Shown here piece by piece: positions 12,032 to 24,754 of a stretch of 64,000 nt of DNA. The translations under genes and the position numbers were made by a program. Every line of letters begins with the position of its first letter. The first letter of the stretch is position 1. The DNA is from Schistocerca nitens (lineage: Eukaryota > Arthropoda > Insecta > Orthoptera > Acrididae). The DNA lies in NCBI RefSeq assembly GCF_023898315.1, contig NC_064619.1:346032650-346096649 (forward strand), read 5' to 3'. A model generated the notes under the pieces. It searched no databases and was not told the DNA's origin. It saw only the letters and a list, made by a program, of their open reading frames with translations.

Positions 12032-14214
12032 ACTGTCAAATAATTGGCAGCTGCTGCAAATCGATGTGTTGGAAGAGCTCCTCCTGAGAGTTATGTACCT
12101 GTGTTACCAATGGTACCTCAAGCACTACTCTGTTCTGTGGGTCCTGTCTCGTCTGTAGGAAGTATGGATCTGTCATTACTTTCCATTGACGTGAGTGGCT
12201 TCTCAATGGTAGATCTAGGCATCCTAGACAGGATAAACGGGTCTAGGGTGGACAATATGTTATACTGATCCCCTTCAACCAACAAGCTTCAGGTACTGCC
12301 TACCACTGAAACAGAGCCAGTGCGACTCACTTCACCTGTTTTGGGCAAACCAGCTTTGTCACGTGTCAAGAGGAGGCAACCACAACAGGGTAGGGGACTG
12401 TTAATCATTGGCAATTGTGACATATGGCGAATAATGGTACCTCTCAGGGAAATGGTAGCAAGTAACAGGAAAGAGCAGCAAGTGTACTCAGTTCGTAGGC
12501 CTGGGCACGTTGGAGATGCTATTCGAAGAGCAACTGACACAAGGTACAACCAACTGCAGATAATTTGGTATGCAGGGGAGCAAATGATGCCGATCATCTG
12601 GGCTGTGAATTCATACTTGGATCATTCCAGTGACTGACAGAGAAAGTTGAGAGGATCAGCCTTGTGCGTGCAGTTCAAACAAAGCTCACAATTTGCAGCA
12701 TTAGGTGAAGAACTGATAGTGGCCCACTGGTTCTGAGTCAAGTGGAAGGAGTGAACCAGAGACTTTAAAGATTCTGTGACAAGCTAGACTGTGGCTTCCT
12801 AGACTTGGACTGTAGGGGTTGAGAGCTAAAGGGTCCCCACATCAGAGACTGCTTCCCAGGTACCCGACTGTGTGTTGTATGCACACAAGGGTTTTTGGAT
12901 AAGGTGGGACTCCATCCACTCCAGATAACGTCAGCTGTAGGAGATGCAGGAGTATATGTGTAAGATCCAAAAGAATTCTCCTCTGCAAGGGAGAGTATTA
13001 AAATCCTTGTACTTAATTGTCAAAACCTTCACAACGAAGTGCCAGAGTTTGAAGTGCTTCTGAAAAGCACTGAAATGCTTAACTCTGTTTTAAAATGTTC
13101 CTTTATAATGGAAAACCCAGGAGAAATGCCACAATTTAATCCTTGTAAGTACTACTGAAAAGATGAGTGAAATCCGTATTAGTGTCAGAGGCCTTGAGAA
13201 GAAGTTGGTACTGTTAAAACTGAACACAGTTCCAGGGCCTGACAGAATCCCTATCAGATTCTACACTGAATTTGTCTCTGAGTTAGCCCCATGTACCAAT
13301 AAATCCTATTGTGGCCCCCTCAAACAAAAAAAAACCATGTCCTGTAGTAGAAGAAATCAGATGTTTACAAGAAGGGTGATAGAAGTGACCCACAAAATTA
13401 CTGTCCAATATCCTTGACACCAATTTGTTGTAGAATCTTAAACATATTCCGATTTCAAATGTAATGAAATCTTTATGACCACCTCTAGGCTAACCATCAT
13501 GGATACTTAAAACATTGATCATGCAAAACCTAATTCTTACTTTCCTCACATGACATACTGAAAAGCCTTGGATAAGGCAATCAGGTAGATGAATCATTTC
13601 TTGAGTTTCAGAAAGCATTTGATTCGGTACCAGATATCCAGTTATTGTCAAAACTATGATTTATGGGGTATCCAGTGAAATTTGTGACAGTATTCTTTGT
13701 TATGGAGGACAAAGCTTATCATCTTGGATGGAGAGTCATCATCAGATGTAGAAATAGCTTTGAATGTGCCCCAGGGAAGTGTTGGGACCCAAGGTGTGTT
13801 CATGTTGTATGCTAAGGACATTGCATACAATATTAATAGTAATCTGACTTCTTGCACATGATGCAGCCATCTATAATGAAGTACTGTCTGAGAGGAGCTG
13901 TATCAGTTTCACATCTTATCAAGATCTAAGTGGTGCAAATATTGGCAACTTACTTTAAATATTAAAAAAAATTAATTAGGCACTTCACTAAATGAAAAAA
14001 ACCTAGTATCCTATGACAATAATATCAATTACTCACAGTTGGAATCAGCCAACTTATCAAATACCTGGATATAACAATTTGTGGGAATATGAAATTGGAA
14101 TGATCACATAGGCTCAGTCATGGGTAAAGCAGATCGCAGACTCTGGTTTACGGTAGAACATTGGTGAATGCAATCAGTCTACAAAAGTAAGATAGGATGT
14201 ATCCTGTGTCATGC

Positions 14215-15350
14215 GCTTCAGCAGAGTGTATATGAACACACAAATGTAACTCCCCACCCACCCATCGGCAACACATGCCTATATTCTTGTGTGCAATCAA
14301 TCATAAAGATGCCAAATGGCATCCTGCACTACATTTTTCCAAGCATCTTCCACCTTTCGAAGTAGTCAGACAACGGTTGTTGCAGGTACTGAAAAATGAG
14401 TAAGTTCCTGCTTCTCATATTCCACATGTTCAACTGGCAAGAGACCTGGTGACTTTATGGGCTTGGGCAATTGTTGTACATGACGAAGAGCAAATTGCAT
14501 TGCAGCAGCCATAAGTAGACATGCCTTATCCTGCTGAAAAAGAATTTGACCTTCCTATCAAAGAAATGACAGTAGCTGGAGATACCAACCTGTGCAGTGT
14601 AGCAGAAACACCAAATGTAAATGACAGTTGCCCACTCCATGAAGCCTAGGATTGGAACAGTGTGTCACAGATGAATGCACTCTGAAATAGGCATATCACC
14701 AGGTCTATGCCATATATATGTACATCCATCACTCACATACAGTCAGTATATACTCTAATCACAGAAGATGACAGAGCACCATCTTACTCTCCAATCAACT
14801 CTTTTATGACACCTAAGTATCCATGCTTGACACTGCCATGGTGCCAGTGGTAGCCTGGCCAGAGGCACATGTGATCATAATCTTGCTGCAACCAGATGGT
14901 CCCTAGTGGTCCCTCATGACACGATGGGCATATGTACTACAAGAACATACAGAACTTGGTCTACAGATGTGGGAATGTTACACAGACCACTGTTGAAAGC
15001 AGCATCAATCACCTATACACTGTGCCCAACATGTGCAGCAATCTCTCAATATGTTCATCCAGCTTCCCACATGCCCACTACAGGAGTACGTACTCATTAG
15101 TGGGGCATGGTTGTACCCAGAATGAATGTTGCAAACACACTTCACCTCTAAACCCACAACAGTTACTTCTGCAGAGTCAAAATAGAGGATACACAGACAG
15201 GCCTCCTGAAAGCCATCTGATTGCTGATGACCCTGATACATGAATCTCAAACACTGACTCCTCGGTATGTACATATTATACCCTGGTGCCACTGAACATA
15301 GACCTTGAGGGTGCTGCCTTTTGTTTCTTGCCAGTATATATGTAACACTT
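14215..15350 (-). mobile_element. Degenerate Tc1-like DNA transposon, antisense
   Basis: The minus strand gives LRHVQQLPKP then KSPGLLPVEHVEYEK near 14490-14400, matching the PW..SPDLSPIEHVW block. A stretch around VVQDAIWHLYD matches the Tc1 C-terminal helix. Just upstream a decayed FQQDKAC keeps the second catalytic Asp, in a frame shifted from the preceding SSYCHFFDRKVKF. The N-terminal half (14650-15350) is only weakly readable. The ends are approximate. Confidence 0.6.
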
Positions 15351-15860
15351 TCCAGAGAGAAGAGAAATTTGTTTGTTTCACCAGAACATTAGAAGGCGGA
15401 AAAATATGGTAAATGAGATTGTCAGGAAGATGTGAAAAACACCTTAGTGATAGATGTTCTGTCTCTCTCTGAACACCATGTAAACCACAGTAACTGAGAA
15501 GGTAAATATCAGGGATTATACAGTGGCATCATTTTCATGTAGAGTTAACGTGGAAAAATGAGGGGTTGCAACATATGTAAATGTTGGACACAGTCAAAAA
15601 TTTTAAAACAAGCAGTCTTTGGCATAGATCAGAAACTAGAAGCATGTGCTTGTGAGTTGATACTGCACGATACTTCTCTTACAATTGTAATTGTAACAGT
15701 CAGCAGATCCCCTCTCAAAAACTTTGTTACTTATGAGAAATACAGACGAGTGACAGAGATACCTGGCAGACAGGAAGAAATGATTAGTAGTTTGTGGAGG
15801 TTTAAATATGGGTTTCTTAAGATTCTGACACGAAAAATGAACTGATATCGTTATTTGACT
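15351..15860. other. Intron sequence without firm assignment
   Basis: A 95-codon plus-strand open frame (15558-15845) has no family signature. It may be the eroded 5' part of the LINE that becomes recognisable at 15860. Confidence 0.4.
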
Positions 15861-18800
15861 GTTTTACTGTGATTTTAGGGGTAGCTTTTCCAACTTGTCT
15901 ACAGCAAGATAGCAGGACCCTGATTGATAACATTTTTATAGACAATTTTCACCAAGTTGTAACAAATAATGTGCACCCAGTTGTTAATGGACTACCTGAT
16001 CATGATGCACAATTAATGGAAATAAACAATGTAGCAATTAACAGCTTTCAGGTATGTTCATTCAAAGCAGGGAGGCTTATTAAACAAAAGAGGGTGCAAT
16101 GTTTCAAACCTAAGTTAAAAGAAATGCTATGGGCTGAAGTCTACACAGGGTGAATCAGAACTTAGACAAACTTTAGGTTGTTGAGGGATAGCTTCTGAGT
16201 ATTATGGTGTAAGGGACTCAAGATGTCCAGTGGCTAGTAACAGATTTACTTCATTTCATTTGGTTTCTTGCTCCATTTAGCTTTAGATTTGTATTGCACT
16301 GAAAATATGGCTCAACAGTGCAAATGTCAACAGTATGGGCTGTGTGTGTCTTGTTCATATTCTCACTGTACCAGCTATTGCCCTCTTTGATTCATTGTCT
16401 TCAAGTTTGCAGTCAGTACTGCTCAGTTCTGTCCATGGTTTTGCACTCCAGCAGTGTTAACTGTGTGTCAGCAGTGATACAAGCAGTATTATGAGTAGGT
16501 TTACTGATAGAGTTGGTTGATATGCACCTCATTTATGGGTTAATGAATAAAAGGGAAGAGCCAGCATGACAACACAAAGCTGAGCTGTCCCCACAGCTAC
16601 ATCAGCCACATTAACAGTACACCGACGAGAAACCAAATCCTGCGTTTTGTGTTATACATTTTCATGATTACGTATTACAGGCTTTTTGATTGTTGTGAAG
16701 ATAGTTTCCCTAACGAAACCATTGGCATAACAAACTGAATAAATCATTATTACATTTTTATTCTGTAATGAACCTCTGGAGACCTTTCGCCCCCCCTATA
16801 CCAAAATGCTTGGACAATATCCTTGATGCTTGGCTGATACCCTCGAACAACTTCTGAAATTTGTCAGTGGAGTTCTGGTTGACCTTGTATGGAAAGAGTG
16901 TGTAATAGGAAATGCAATACATTTCATAGTAAATCTTTGTCAATGTTTGACAGTAGAGTTTCTAAAAAGTTATCCAGAAATCCATTAAAAAAATGAGTCC
17001 ATGGCTGAGTAAGGGATTAAAAATCTCATGTAGGAGGAAAAGGGAAATTTATGTAGAGGCCAGAATGAGTCAAGCTGCTACATTACTTACGTTCTACAAA
17101 AAATACTGTAATATTGTAAGGAAGGTCATTAAATTGTTCAGAGATATGAACATCCTGCCAGAAATCAATAATGCAGACAATATATTTGGTATTGTGGAAT
17201 GGGAGATGGGACAACCACTCAGGGTACAAGACACCACAACAGTTAAACTAAATGGCAATGTTATGACTGGTAATTCACAAGTTGCAAATACTTGTAACAA
17301 TCAAATTCTAAATGTAGCAGTAAAGGAGTAAGAGACAATATTAAAAATGTCATTCCACAAAATTTTAAGCAACTATTAGTAGCACCAACACCTTTCAATG
17401 AAAATAACAGAACTAAAAAAAATCTAAAAACAAAACATCATATGGTGTTCATGAAACTAAAATACAAATTTCTGAAAGAATGAGTAATGATGTAATGTAT
17501 CACTGGCATAGGAGATTTTTGATATACCTGAAAATATGCTTTTGTTAAACCTCTTCATGAAGATGACAAAGTCTCAAACAATTACTGTCCTCTTCCTTAC
17601 TGACATGTTTTTCCTACACATCTGAAAAAGGTAATGTACTGAAAAGTAGTCTGACACTTGAGTAGAAACAAATTACTTAGCGTATCGCAGTTTGGATTCC
17701 AGAAGGGAAGCTTGACTGAGAGTGCAGTTTATACATTCTCACCAGATACTACAAGCCTCAAATAATAAACAAATTGTCAGTTGGTATTTTTTGAATATTT
17801 TCATGGCATATGACTGTGTAGACCATCCCACTCTTACAGAAACTTAAGTTATTTGCAGTAGATGGCTTTACAAGCTGGTTTGAATCATTCTTAACCAACA
17901 GAATGCAAAAAATGGTTATGCTGAGTAATTCAGTGTATAAAAGACAGAAAATTACTGGATAAAATCAGAGTCACACAAGGTTCAATTTTGGTTCCACCCC
18001 TATTCCTCACATGAATGAACGACCTTCCAATTAACTTACACATCAAACAAAATTGGTACTTTTGCAGATGATACTAGTGTTCTAATAAATCTCATTACAG
18101 AGAAGGCAAAAGAAGATACAGTTAATCATGTTCTTCAAAGAATTACTAAACTGAAACTTCCCAGCAGATTAAAACCGTGTCACACTGACAGACTAGAAAG
18201 GCAAAGATCCTGAGTTTGTTTCATTCCAACATACAATTTCAATCTGCCAGGAAGTTTCATATCAGAGCATACTCCATTGCCAAGTGAAAATTTCATTCCG
18301 GAATTATTAAGTTGCTTTCTGAAAATAAGCCCTCCAATAATTTTGAGAACACACTATATTAAGTTATGTACAACAAAGTCATACCAACAATTGCTGTAGC
18401 TCAAGAACTGTAGTCAGTAAACAGGATAGAATAGTCCATCTTTTTGGATTTACATACTGATGAAAAATTGAAGCAACATATTAATCAACAGCTCAAACAA
18501 TAATGTTCAGCTGCTTTTGCTCTTAGAATAATTGCTAGCATTGGAAACGAAACAAATCAGACTCTTCGTATTTTTTGCATATTTCCACTCAGTAACATCA
18601 TGTAGGATAATGTGGTGGGGTATCTTATCACTTAGAAACTATAAATTATTGCACAAAAGCAAACAGTAAGAATAATATTCAGTGTTGACCATGACCATAA
18701 TGTAGGCACCTTATAACGGACTTAAAAATTTATCTGCACCATCAGAATGCACAAATTTGCTAAAGAATTTCATCACAAGTCAAGAACAACAATGATTTTC

Positions 18801-19130
18801 ATATCTAGAACACTAGGTGGAAAATTGGAATGTATTATCCATTATTAAGATAGTCATTGGCTCAGAAAGGAGTTAAACATGCAGCAAGTTTTTGATCATT
18901 TGCTCAAGGATATAAAATTAACGACATGTAGCAAAGCAGGTTTTTAATATAACCTTAAATTATTTTTTCTGGACACCACCTTTCATTCCATGGATGAAAT
19001 TTTATTTAAAAACTTGTACCTTTTAAATAATATAGTTAGAGTATTTCCAAGAGTAAGACTAAAAAATACATTCATTAATGTTAAAACTAATCATGTATAC
19101 ATATCCTGTAAGCTGACTCATTCCAGGTCA
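15860..19130 (+). mobile_element. Degenerate CR1/Jockey-like LINE
   Basis: Order of decayed domains on the plus strand: endonuclease tail NGLPDHDAQLMEINNV (about 15990), spacer with MSPWLSKGLKISCRRKREIY (16993 on), RT traces QFGFQKGSLTES (about 17690), TQGSILVPPLFL (about 17970) and FADDTSVLINL (about 18062), and a thumb/C-terminal region with ALRILARIGN (about 18510) and a decayed WWGILSLRN block (about 18615). Stops occur throughout. A second repeat has inserted at 18149-18302. Confidence 0.65.
18149..18302 (+). repeat. TIR repeat (cttcctggcagatt family), internally deleted copy
   Basis: Begins ctgaaacttcccagcagatt and ends with catatcagagcatactccat plus aagtgaaaatttcattccgg, matching both ends of the element at 29351-29713 with most of the middle missing. 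It sits inside the LINE RT sequence. Confidence 0.75.
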
Positions 19131-20044
19131 TTTCGATAAAAGAATTCTTCAAATGATAAAATGGTCCATGAAAAATGTAACTAACTATCTAACTAACTAA
19201 CAAGCTCACATGTTGTGTGGTTTCACTTAGTTCCTGTGTCATGTTGTGAAACCTACATGAGATTGAACTCTGTACATTACATTCCTGCACTGTTGTTTGT
19301 CTTTGGCTAGTACCCAAGATTTCTTTCAGTTCCTGTACTTTGTAAATAGTACCTGAGATTGATTTTCAAAAGATTTTATCTCAAAAGTTGGTGGTGCTCA
19401 GTTTATTGATGCATGAATGTCTTTAGTACTGAAATTGAAGAACAGGGCAGTGTACCCCAGTCAGTTTTCTGTTCTAGGTTTGTATCACATGGACTGGCTC
19501 TGTAGACAGAAGATAAATTAATAATACATTTCCTTATTGTACTGCTGAGTGAGCTTCATCATATGAAAAGTGAATGTCCATACAAATCTTTCAGCAAATC
19601 AGTTTGCTTCATGGCGAATGGAGTGATACTGAAATGGGATTGCCATTTTGTTGTCTGAAAAATTTGATTTTCTGTGATAGAACTTATGGGTTGTTCTCCA
19701 TAAATATTGATTTTGGCAACCCTTTGATTGAGAAGGTTCTTAACAAAGCTTGGATTACATTCATAGAAATTATAGATGAAAGTTTTATCACATGTGGAAA
19801 ATTGTGTCAGTAACAATCAGCCAATTGACTTCCTAAATATGATTCTGCATATTCAGTGTGTAAACTTGACTAGGGTTTTGATGCCTATGTCCACAGGAAA
19901 TATTGTCTTGCTGAAGTGACTGGTATTTCTGGTGTAAGTAGCATTTAGCCATCATCACTTCTATGTCTTCATTTATATTTTTCCTACAGCACTGTTATCT
20001 GGCAAAGCATTTTGTATGTACAATGCCCCAGTGGCATTGATGGA

Positions 20045-21322
20045 GTAGAGATGGGTAAACTCGTTCATCCTTGGAAACTAGTTCACTGGTGATTGCTCTT
20101 TTTTGGGAACTGTTCATTTTTACTCATTCACCGTTCATTTGTGCATGGTATATGGTTCTTACAAAAAACTGAAAATTAGTAGCATAGGTGACTGAAGGAC
20201 GGAAGGCACCAAGCAAGAGCACTTGCCTCCCCTTGGAGTACAGAGAATTTATTCATTACAGAATTGTCCCACACTTGTAGAAGTAATTTTGGTGATTCTG
20301 CCAAACCTGTTGTTTAGCCAACTGTAGTGTTATGTGGCCGATCCCAGTGAAATAATATAAGGTGGCGCACAAAAAACCGGCTCCAAATACAGACTGCTTG
20401 CCAATTATGCATGATTTATTGACAGCTATGAGCAGAATAAACATACATGTAATAATGAGGCAGTAAAGAAATAACAAATAAGCTAATGCAAACAAATTCA
20501 AAACAATACATGATGTGTGGTGGACGACAGTGAGCAGTCTAGTACTTGGGCCAATTTTTTGTGTGCCACCCTGTACCACTGAAATAATATTGTAGGAGTT
20601 ATCATATTCTCTTTACAAAATATGAGACCAGACACTTGGTTGTGGAATGCGGGCTTCTTTCAGTTGTCAGTCAGTCTGCCTTCCATAACAATTAACATGC
20701 TGTTTTATCTTGGATAAAAAAAAAGACAGAAAATGGCCACTCGTGTATGCCATGCTACTTCCTTTGCGTGTCTAATAACAAAAAAAACTTGTCTTTCTAT
20801 AAGTATGTTTTCTGCTGTTTATCAAAATAATAAAGTAAGCTGCCCGTAAAGAGGTATGTGTTTCATACAATTTTTATGTAATTTATGTAATTATAAAATA
20901 CATTTTAATTAGCGGTCGTGGACACTGAACAGAATATGAAAAGATGCAGAAGTCCTGAGTTCAACAAAGGTTTGAAACAGATCTAGAACAGGCGTGCGCA
21001 GCGAACGAAACCAACAACTCGGTACTGAACTAACTAGGAGCAGTTGGCAGTGGAACTGCGACGAGTGGCCACGCAAAGGAGGAGTCCAGCTGAGGGAGAC
21101 CAAGACCGAGATGGGAAGGGGACCAAGACTGAAATGAGACCGGCCGATGTGCCATTGTGGGAATGGGACTGATCGTTTTCTGTTCCCAGGAACTATAAGT
21201 AGAAAGCCGCAACCAAAGTGAACTATGAAAGACCGTTCCCTAGAAATTATTCCTCACTCCTTCCATTCATCTTGGTGAACCGTTCTTTTGGACCTGTTAG
21301 TTTGTGAACAACCCAACTCTAC
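20045..21322. mobile_element. hAT-like DNA element inserted in the Gypsy integrase region
   Basis: The ends are short inverted repeats: tagagatgggtaaactcgttc on the left and the complement of gaacaacccaactcta on the right. Both carry further gttca-type motifs inside. TAGAG-GGG termini suggest hAT. No transposase is visible, so it is non-autonomous. It separates two halves of one Gypsy reading. A clean 8-bp target duplication is not evident. Confidence 0.55.
20359..20575. mobile_element. MITE-like element with long direct-repeat flanks
   Basis: A 217-bp non-coding unit starts aaggtggcgcacaaaaaacc and ends ttttttgtgtgccaccctg, forming terminal inverted repeats of about 20 bp. It is flanked by 15-bp direct repeats with one mismatch (CCAGTGAAATAATAT at 20344-20358, CCACTGAAATAATAT at 20576-20590). 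It is nested in the hAT-like element. Confidence 0.8.
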
Positions 21323-22770
21323 GAGGAAGCATTTGATGCACTTTGGGTTTTAGTACTTCCGGAATCACCACTTGTCTTCCCTGTCCTTTGTAGCCAATGA
21401 GAGCATGTCTTATGTGCCAGTACGATTTAATGTCTGGTTCATTGTAAAAATTTTATCTAGTGTTTCATTTTATTTTGATCACATTGGATCCTTCGGCACA
21501 AGTTTTGGAGTCAAGTTGGCATTTAATGAAAAATGCAATCCAAAGCAAAACATATATCAGTAGCAGACTCACAACTTTCATCCCACCCTGTTGGTAGACA
21601 GTCTGCATTTACACTGTTTATCTGAGGACCTGAAAACTATTTCCTGGTCATATTATCGTAAAACCTATTCCCAACATCATAAGCATTGAGCTTCTCTAGA
21701 AGGAACAGTATTACTGGGTCCAAATACAGCCTTCAATCACATGTTATCCATAGGGAGATTGAATCTTTAGCTGTAAATGTATTCCTGAAACTTTTTAACA
21801 GGAAAGAAGATAGCAAGAGCTTCCTTTCAGTTTGACTTCAGGTCCTAGAGCAATCATCATCAGTGTTTTGTATGCAAATGTGATAGGTCTTCAGTAAACA
21901 GAATGCTCTGGTTCCATATTCAGAAGAATCTGCTAGAGTAGTTAACATTTTAGTTGGGTCATATACGGTAAGAAATTTGGCATCTAGTAAACTTTGTTTT
22001 AATTCATCAAATTCACCATTCCCAATCCATTTACTTCCTGCTCATAACAGTTCATGAAGGGGTTAACTTGAGGGAGCTGATTGTAGAATGAATCTTCTGT
22101 AGTAACTAATTTGGCCAAACAGCTTGTTGTTGCTTGAGAGCTGGAAGATTATTAATTGTTTCAACATATCGTAGTGTCAATCTGGTGCCTTGACAGGATG
22201 TATCATATGTATTGGACTTACCGCTGGAATATTATGCACTTCCCTTATTACAGTTTAAATTAAAAGCTTGTAAAATCTTAAATACATGTTTCAAAATACT
22301 TAACAGGGCTTCAGGGGATTTCCCTGAAACAATGTCGTCATCCAGGTAGTTCACAGTCTACGAGCTTTCCTAATTAATTATGCTAAGCAGCACTGCAACA
22401 CACTTGGTGTGCTGTCAATCACAATTGACAATATCTTTTATTGATAAAGTTCAAATGGAGTATTTATGATAAAAAATTTCTGTGTGTCCTCATCCACAGG
22501 TATTTGTGAGTAGGCAGCATTCAAATAAAGTTTCTCAAAATTTACACTGCCAGCTAATTTATTCAAGGTTGTGCATTGACTGCATTTCTGAAATCACTGC
22601 AGTCTTAAAGTGCAGTTTGGTTTTTGTCCTTTAATGCACGCTTTAGATAATTTTGGTGCAGCGCTTGGCTTAAACATTGTGTGTGCTTCATAGTTTTTAA
22701 TCCTAATTTTCACATCAGAAAAAATTATATCATATTTTTAACAAATAGTTTTTGCAAATTTTCAGTAGAA

Positions 22771-24750
22771 AAATCATAGATTAAGATACACTTAACAATG
22801 ATTATTAATAAAAATGATCATAATATATAAAGTTTGAAAGGTTCAGTGTGGCAAAATCAATAACCGTTGGTCTATTCCTGATTAGAGTGAATGATGATTG
22901 ACTAAACTAGTACTATGTCCATTTGGCTCTGCTGTTGGTGACTATATAAATCCTGGTAGTGTCTGTTGAAACACGTATGCTCTGAATCTTGGCGGATATT
23001 GCAGCACTGAGAGACTCTGGAGACACTGGCTCTGGCCGAGTGGAGCTGCGTGTCCACCTAAATAAGCAAGTAATTTATGAATTATTTGCAGGGGCATTGT
23101 ATTGAACACATTTTTAGTGCCATCTGCCATGTTGAACCTTAATTATGCCAGATAGATGCCACTACTTTCATCAAATGTGGCATACGTATAATACAGTCAT
23201 CTATGCGCCCTGTCCAATCATAATAATGTGGTGCTACACTGGTGACTGGCCTTTGTCTGGTGCTCCCTGTGTGTATGGCTGTGCGTTGCATCCACCGGCG
23301 GATACAGCAATAATCCAGTGGCCTTTAAAAACCTATACTCAAATCAAATAGCACCAGTGATTTAGATTTCAGGCCAGTAGCGACTGGTTTATCTGAACTT
23401 AAGTCACGTTGTACAGATTATACAAGGAAAACAGGGTATAAAAGAAACATAAGCAATGGCTCACTAAGGAAAGAGATTTATAAAGCTGACAGCATTGATG
23501 AAGAATTAGTCTCTATTCCTTCAGTGCTTTTAATCCTCTTTTCTCTGATACTAATATGATTAAAACTGGTTTCCACTACATATTATTTATCTATGTTAAA
23601 GACTCAAAATTCCTCTTAGTTGTATGAGTAGCAATGTGATGATGTACACATTATGCTAACAATAAGAAATAAACAGCAGCTACCTTACACAGTTGAGGAA
23701 CAAATCAAAGAAATGATTTTCCTGATGCATTTACTGTTTTCATTAATGTAGTATCTAATAACTGTACACGATTTTGTGTAAACCTTGACTCTCTCCGTTA
23801 TCTTCAAGGCTATCCTTAATTGTAAGATTCATAGATCTATGAATGAACAAAATAATTAGTTACTTCCTGTTTTACCTCTGACAGTGCTGTTTCTATTAAT
23901 ATACCTTGCTCTGGAATTTTCTGCTTCCAAGTTTCCCCCTTAAGTATTTGACAAGACATCTAGGCAGTGTTCACCAAACTTAACTTCCTGCAGCCTTTGC
24001 TGGGCAATTGTACCATTATTCCCATCTATTTTGTACAAGAAGTCAGGTCCGCAACTTTCAGAAAACTTAGGATCTTTGTACTTGAGGAACAGAGTCCATG
24101 TTAGGGATTATTGAAAAACAGCACCCCAGCATCTCAAATACAGCCGGTACGTTCACAGTGGCTAGCATGTGTATAACAGCTCAAGTCTATGTTTACAGCA
24201 TGTGATTTTTTGTGGAATTCCACTGATTGGATTCTACCAATATTTTGTGTTTCTGAGAAGAAATTATCAGTGATCTAATCCTCTCTTTGGAACTTCTGTG
24301 ACTTGTAGGTTTCTTTTGTTTTCTGTATTTCTAATAACTCCAAACCAATGATAATAAATTAAAAATATTTGAGAGATACATTCTTCTCATCTTCCTCATC
24401 ACCAACTCTCACGATCAATATCTTTCACAATGGTCCTCCTTCACATTCTTCAGTTTCTGTTGCAAATGAGTATGGATATTCTATATTGTTGTTAAGGCTG
24501 TGATTTTCAATTTGAAGACTTGCTTGGTGCAGCTTTACATATTGGTCTTCCTGTGCAGGACTCGTTAACTCTGAAAGAGTACTGGAACCCATAGTCATAT
24601 GAACCTACTTACGTATTTAAGCTTAGCTCTCCTTCCACAATTCCACTCTCTCACATATACACTCTCTCTCACTTTCTTTCATTAACAAACTGGCTATTCC
24701 TCGTTGTCTTGGAAAGTGTGGTGTGTCCCATAAACTGATCCTTTCTTTCA
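22771..24750. other. Intron sequence, one short repeat noted
   Basis: A stretch at 22942-22980 (tatataaatcctgg, then gtctgttgaaacac) resembles 7508-7545, and a ctgtgtgtatggctgtg segment near 23269 resembles 7738, so both places may hold pieces of one repeat. Otherwise no coding signature. Confidence 0.4.
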
Positions 24751-24754
24751 GTAA

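Larger units (their letters stand above)
8760..14215 (+). mobile_element. CR1-like LINE split by an RTE-like LINE insertion
   Basis: The outer element appears at 8760-8893 and resumes at 12032. Left of the insert a frame starting MQPLCECCSQTQYELLDVC reads as a Cys-rich ORF1 start. Right of it ORF1 continues (AAAANRCVGRAPPE). Near 12390-12600 it has an esterase-like segment with a decayed GNSN block and a GANDADHLGCEF stretch in an alternate frame. ORF2 traces follow: ILVLNCQNLHNEVPEFEVLL (about 13000), an RT start with VPGPDRIPIRFY (about 13225), NVPQGSVGT (about 13765) and a C-terminal thumb near 14095-14220. Every domain carries stops and shifts. The clade (CR1/L2/Jockey group) is inferred from the domain order. 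Confidence 0.65.
19200..22770 (-). mobile_element. Degenerate Ty3/Gypsy retrotransposon pol, antisense, split by a DNA element
   Basis: Reading down the minus strand: RT near 22690-22300 (KLAGSVNFEKLYLNAAYSQ, then DEDTQKFFIINTPFELYQ), an RT/connection block DDIVSGKSPEALLSILKHVF near 22350, and an RNase H tail near 21730-21580 (NTVPSREAQCL, then YDQEIVFRSSDKQCK). An integrase follows: GRQVVIPEVLKPKVHQML (about 21345), resuming below 20045 with HWGIVHTKCFAR, then FPHVIKLSS and FSIKGLPKSIF (about 19800-19720). Stops are frequent. No LTRs were identified. The order RT, RNase H, integrase is that of Gypsy elements. Confidence 0.75.
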
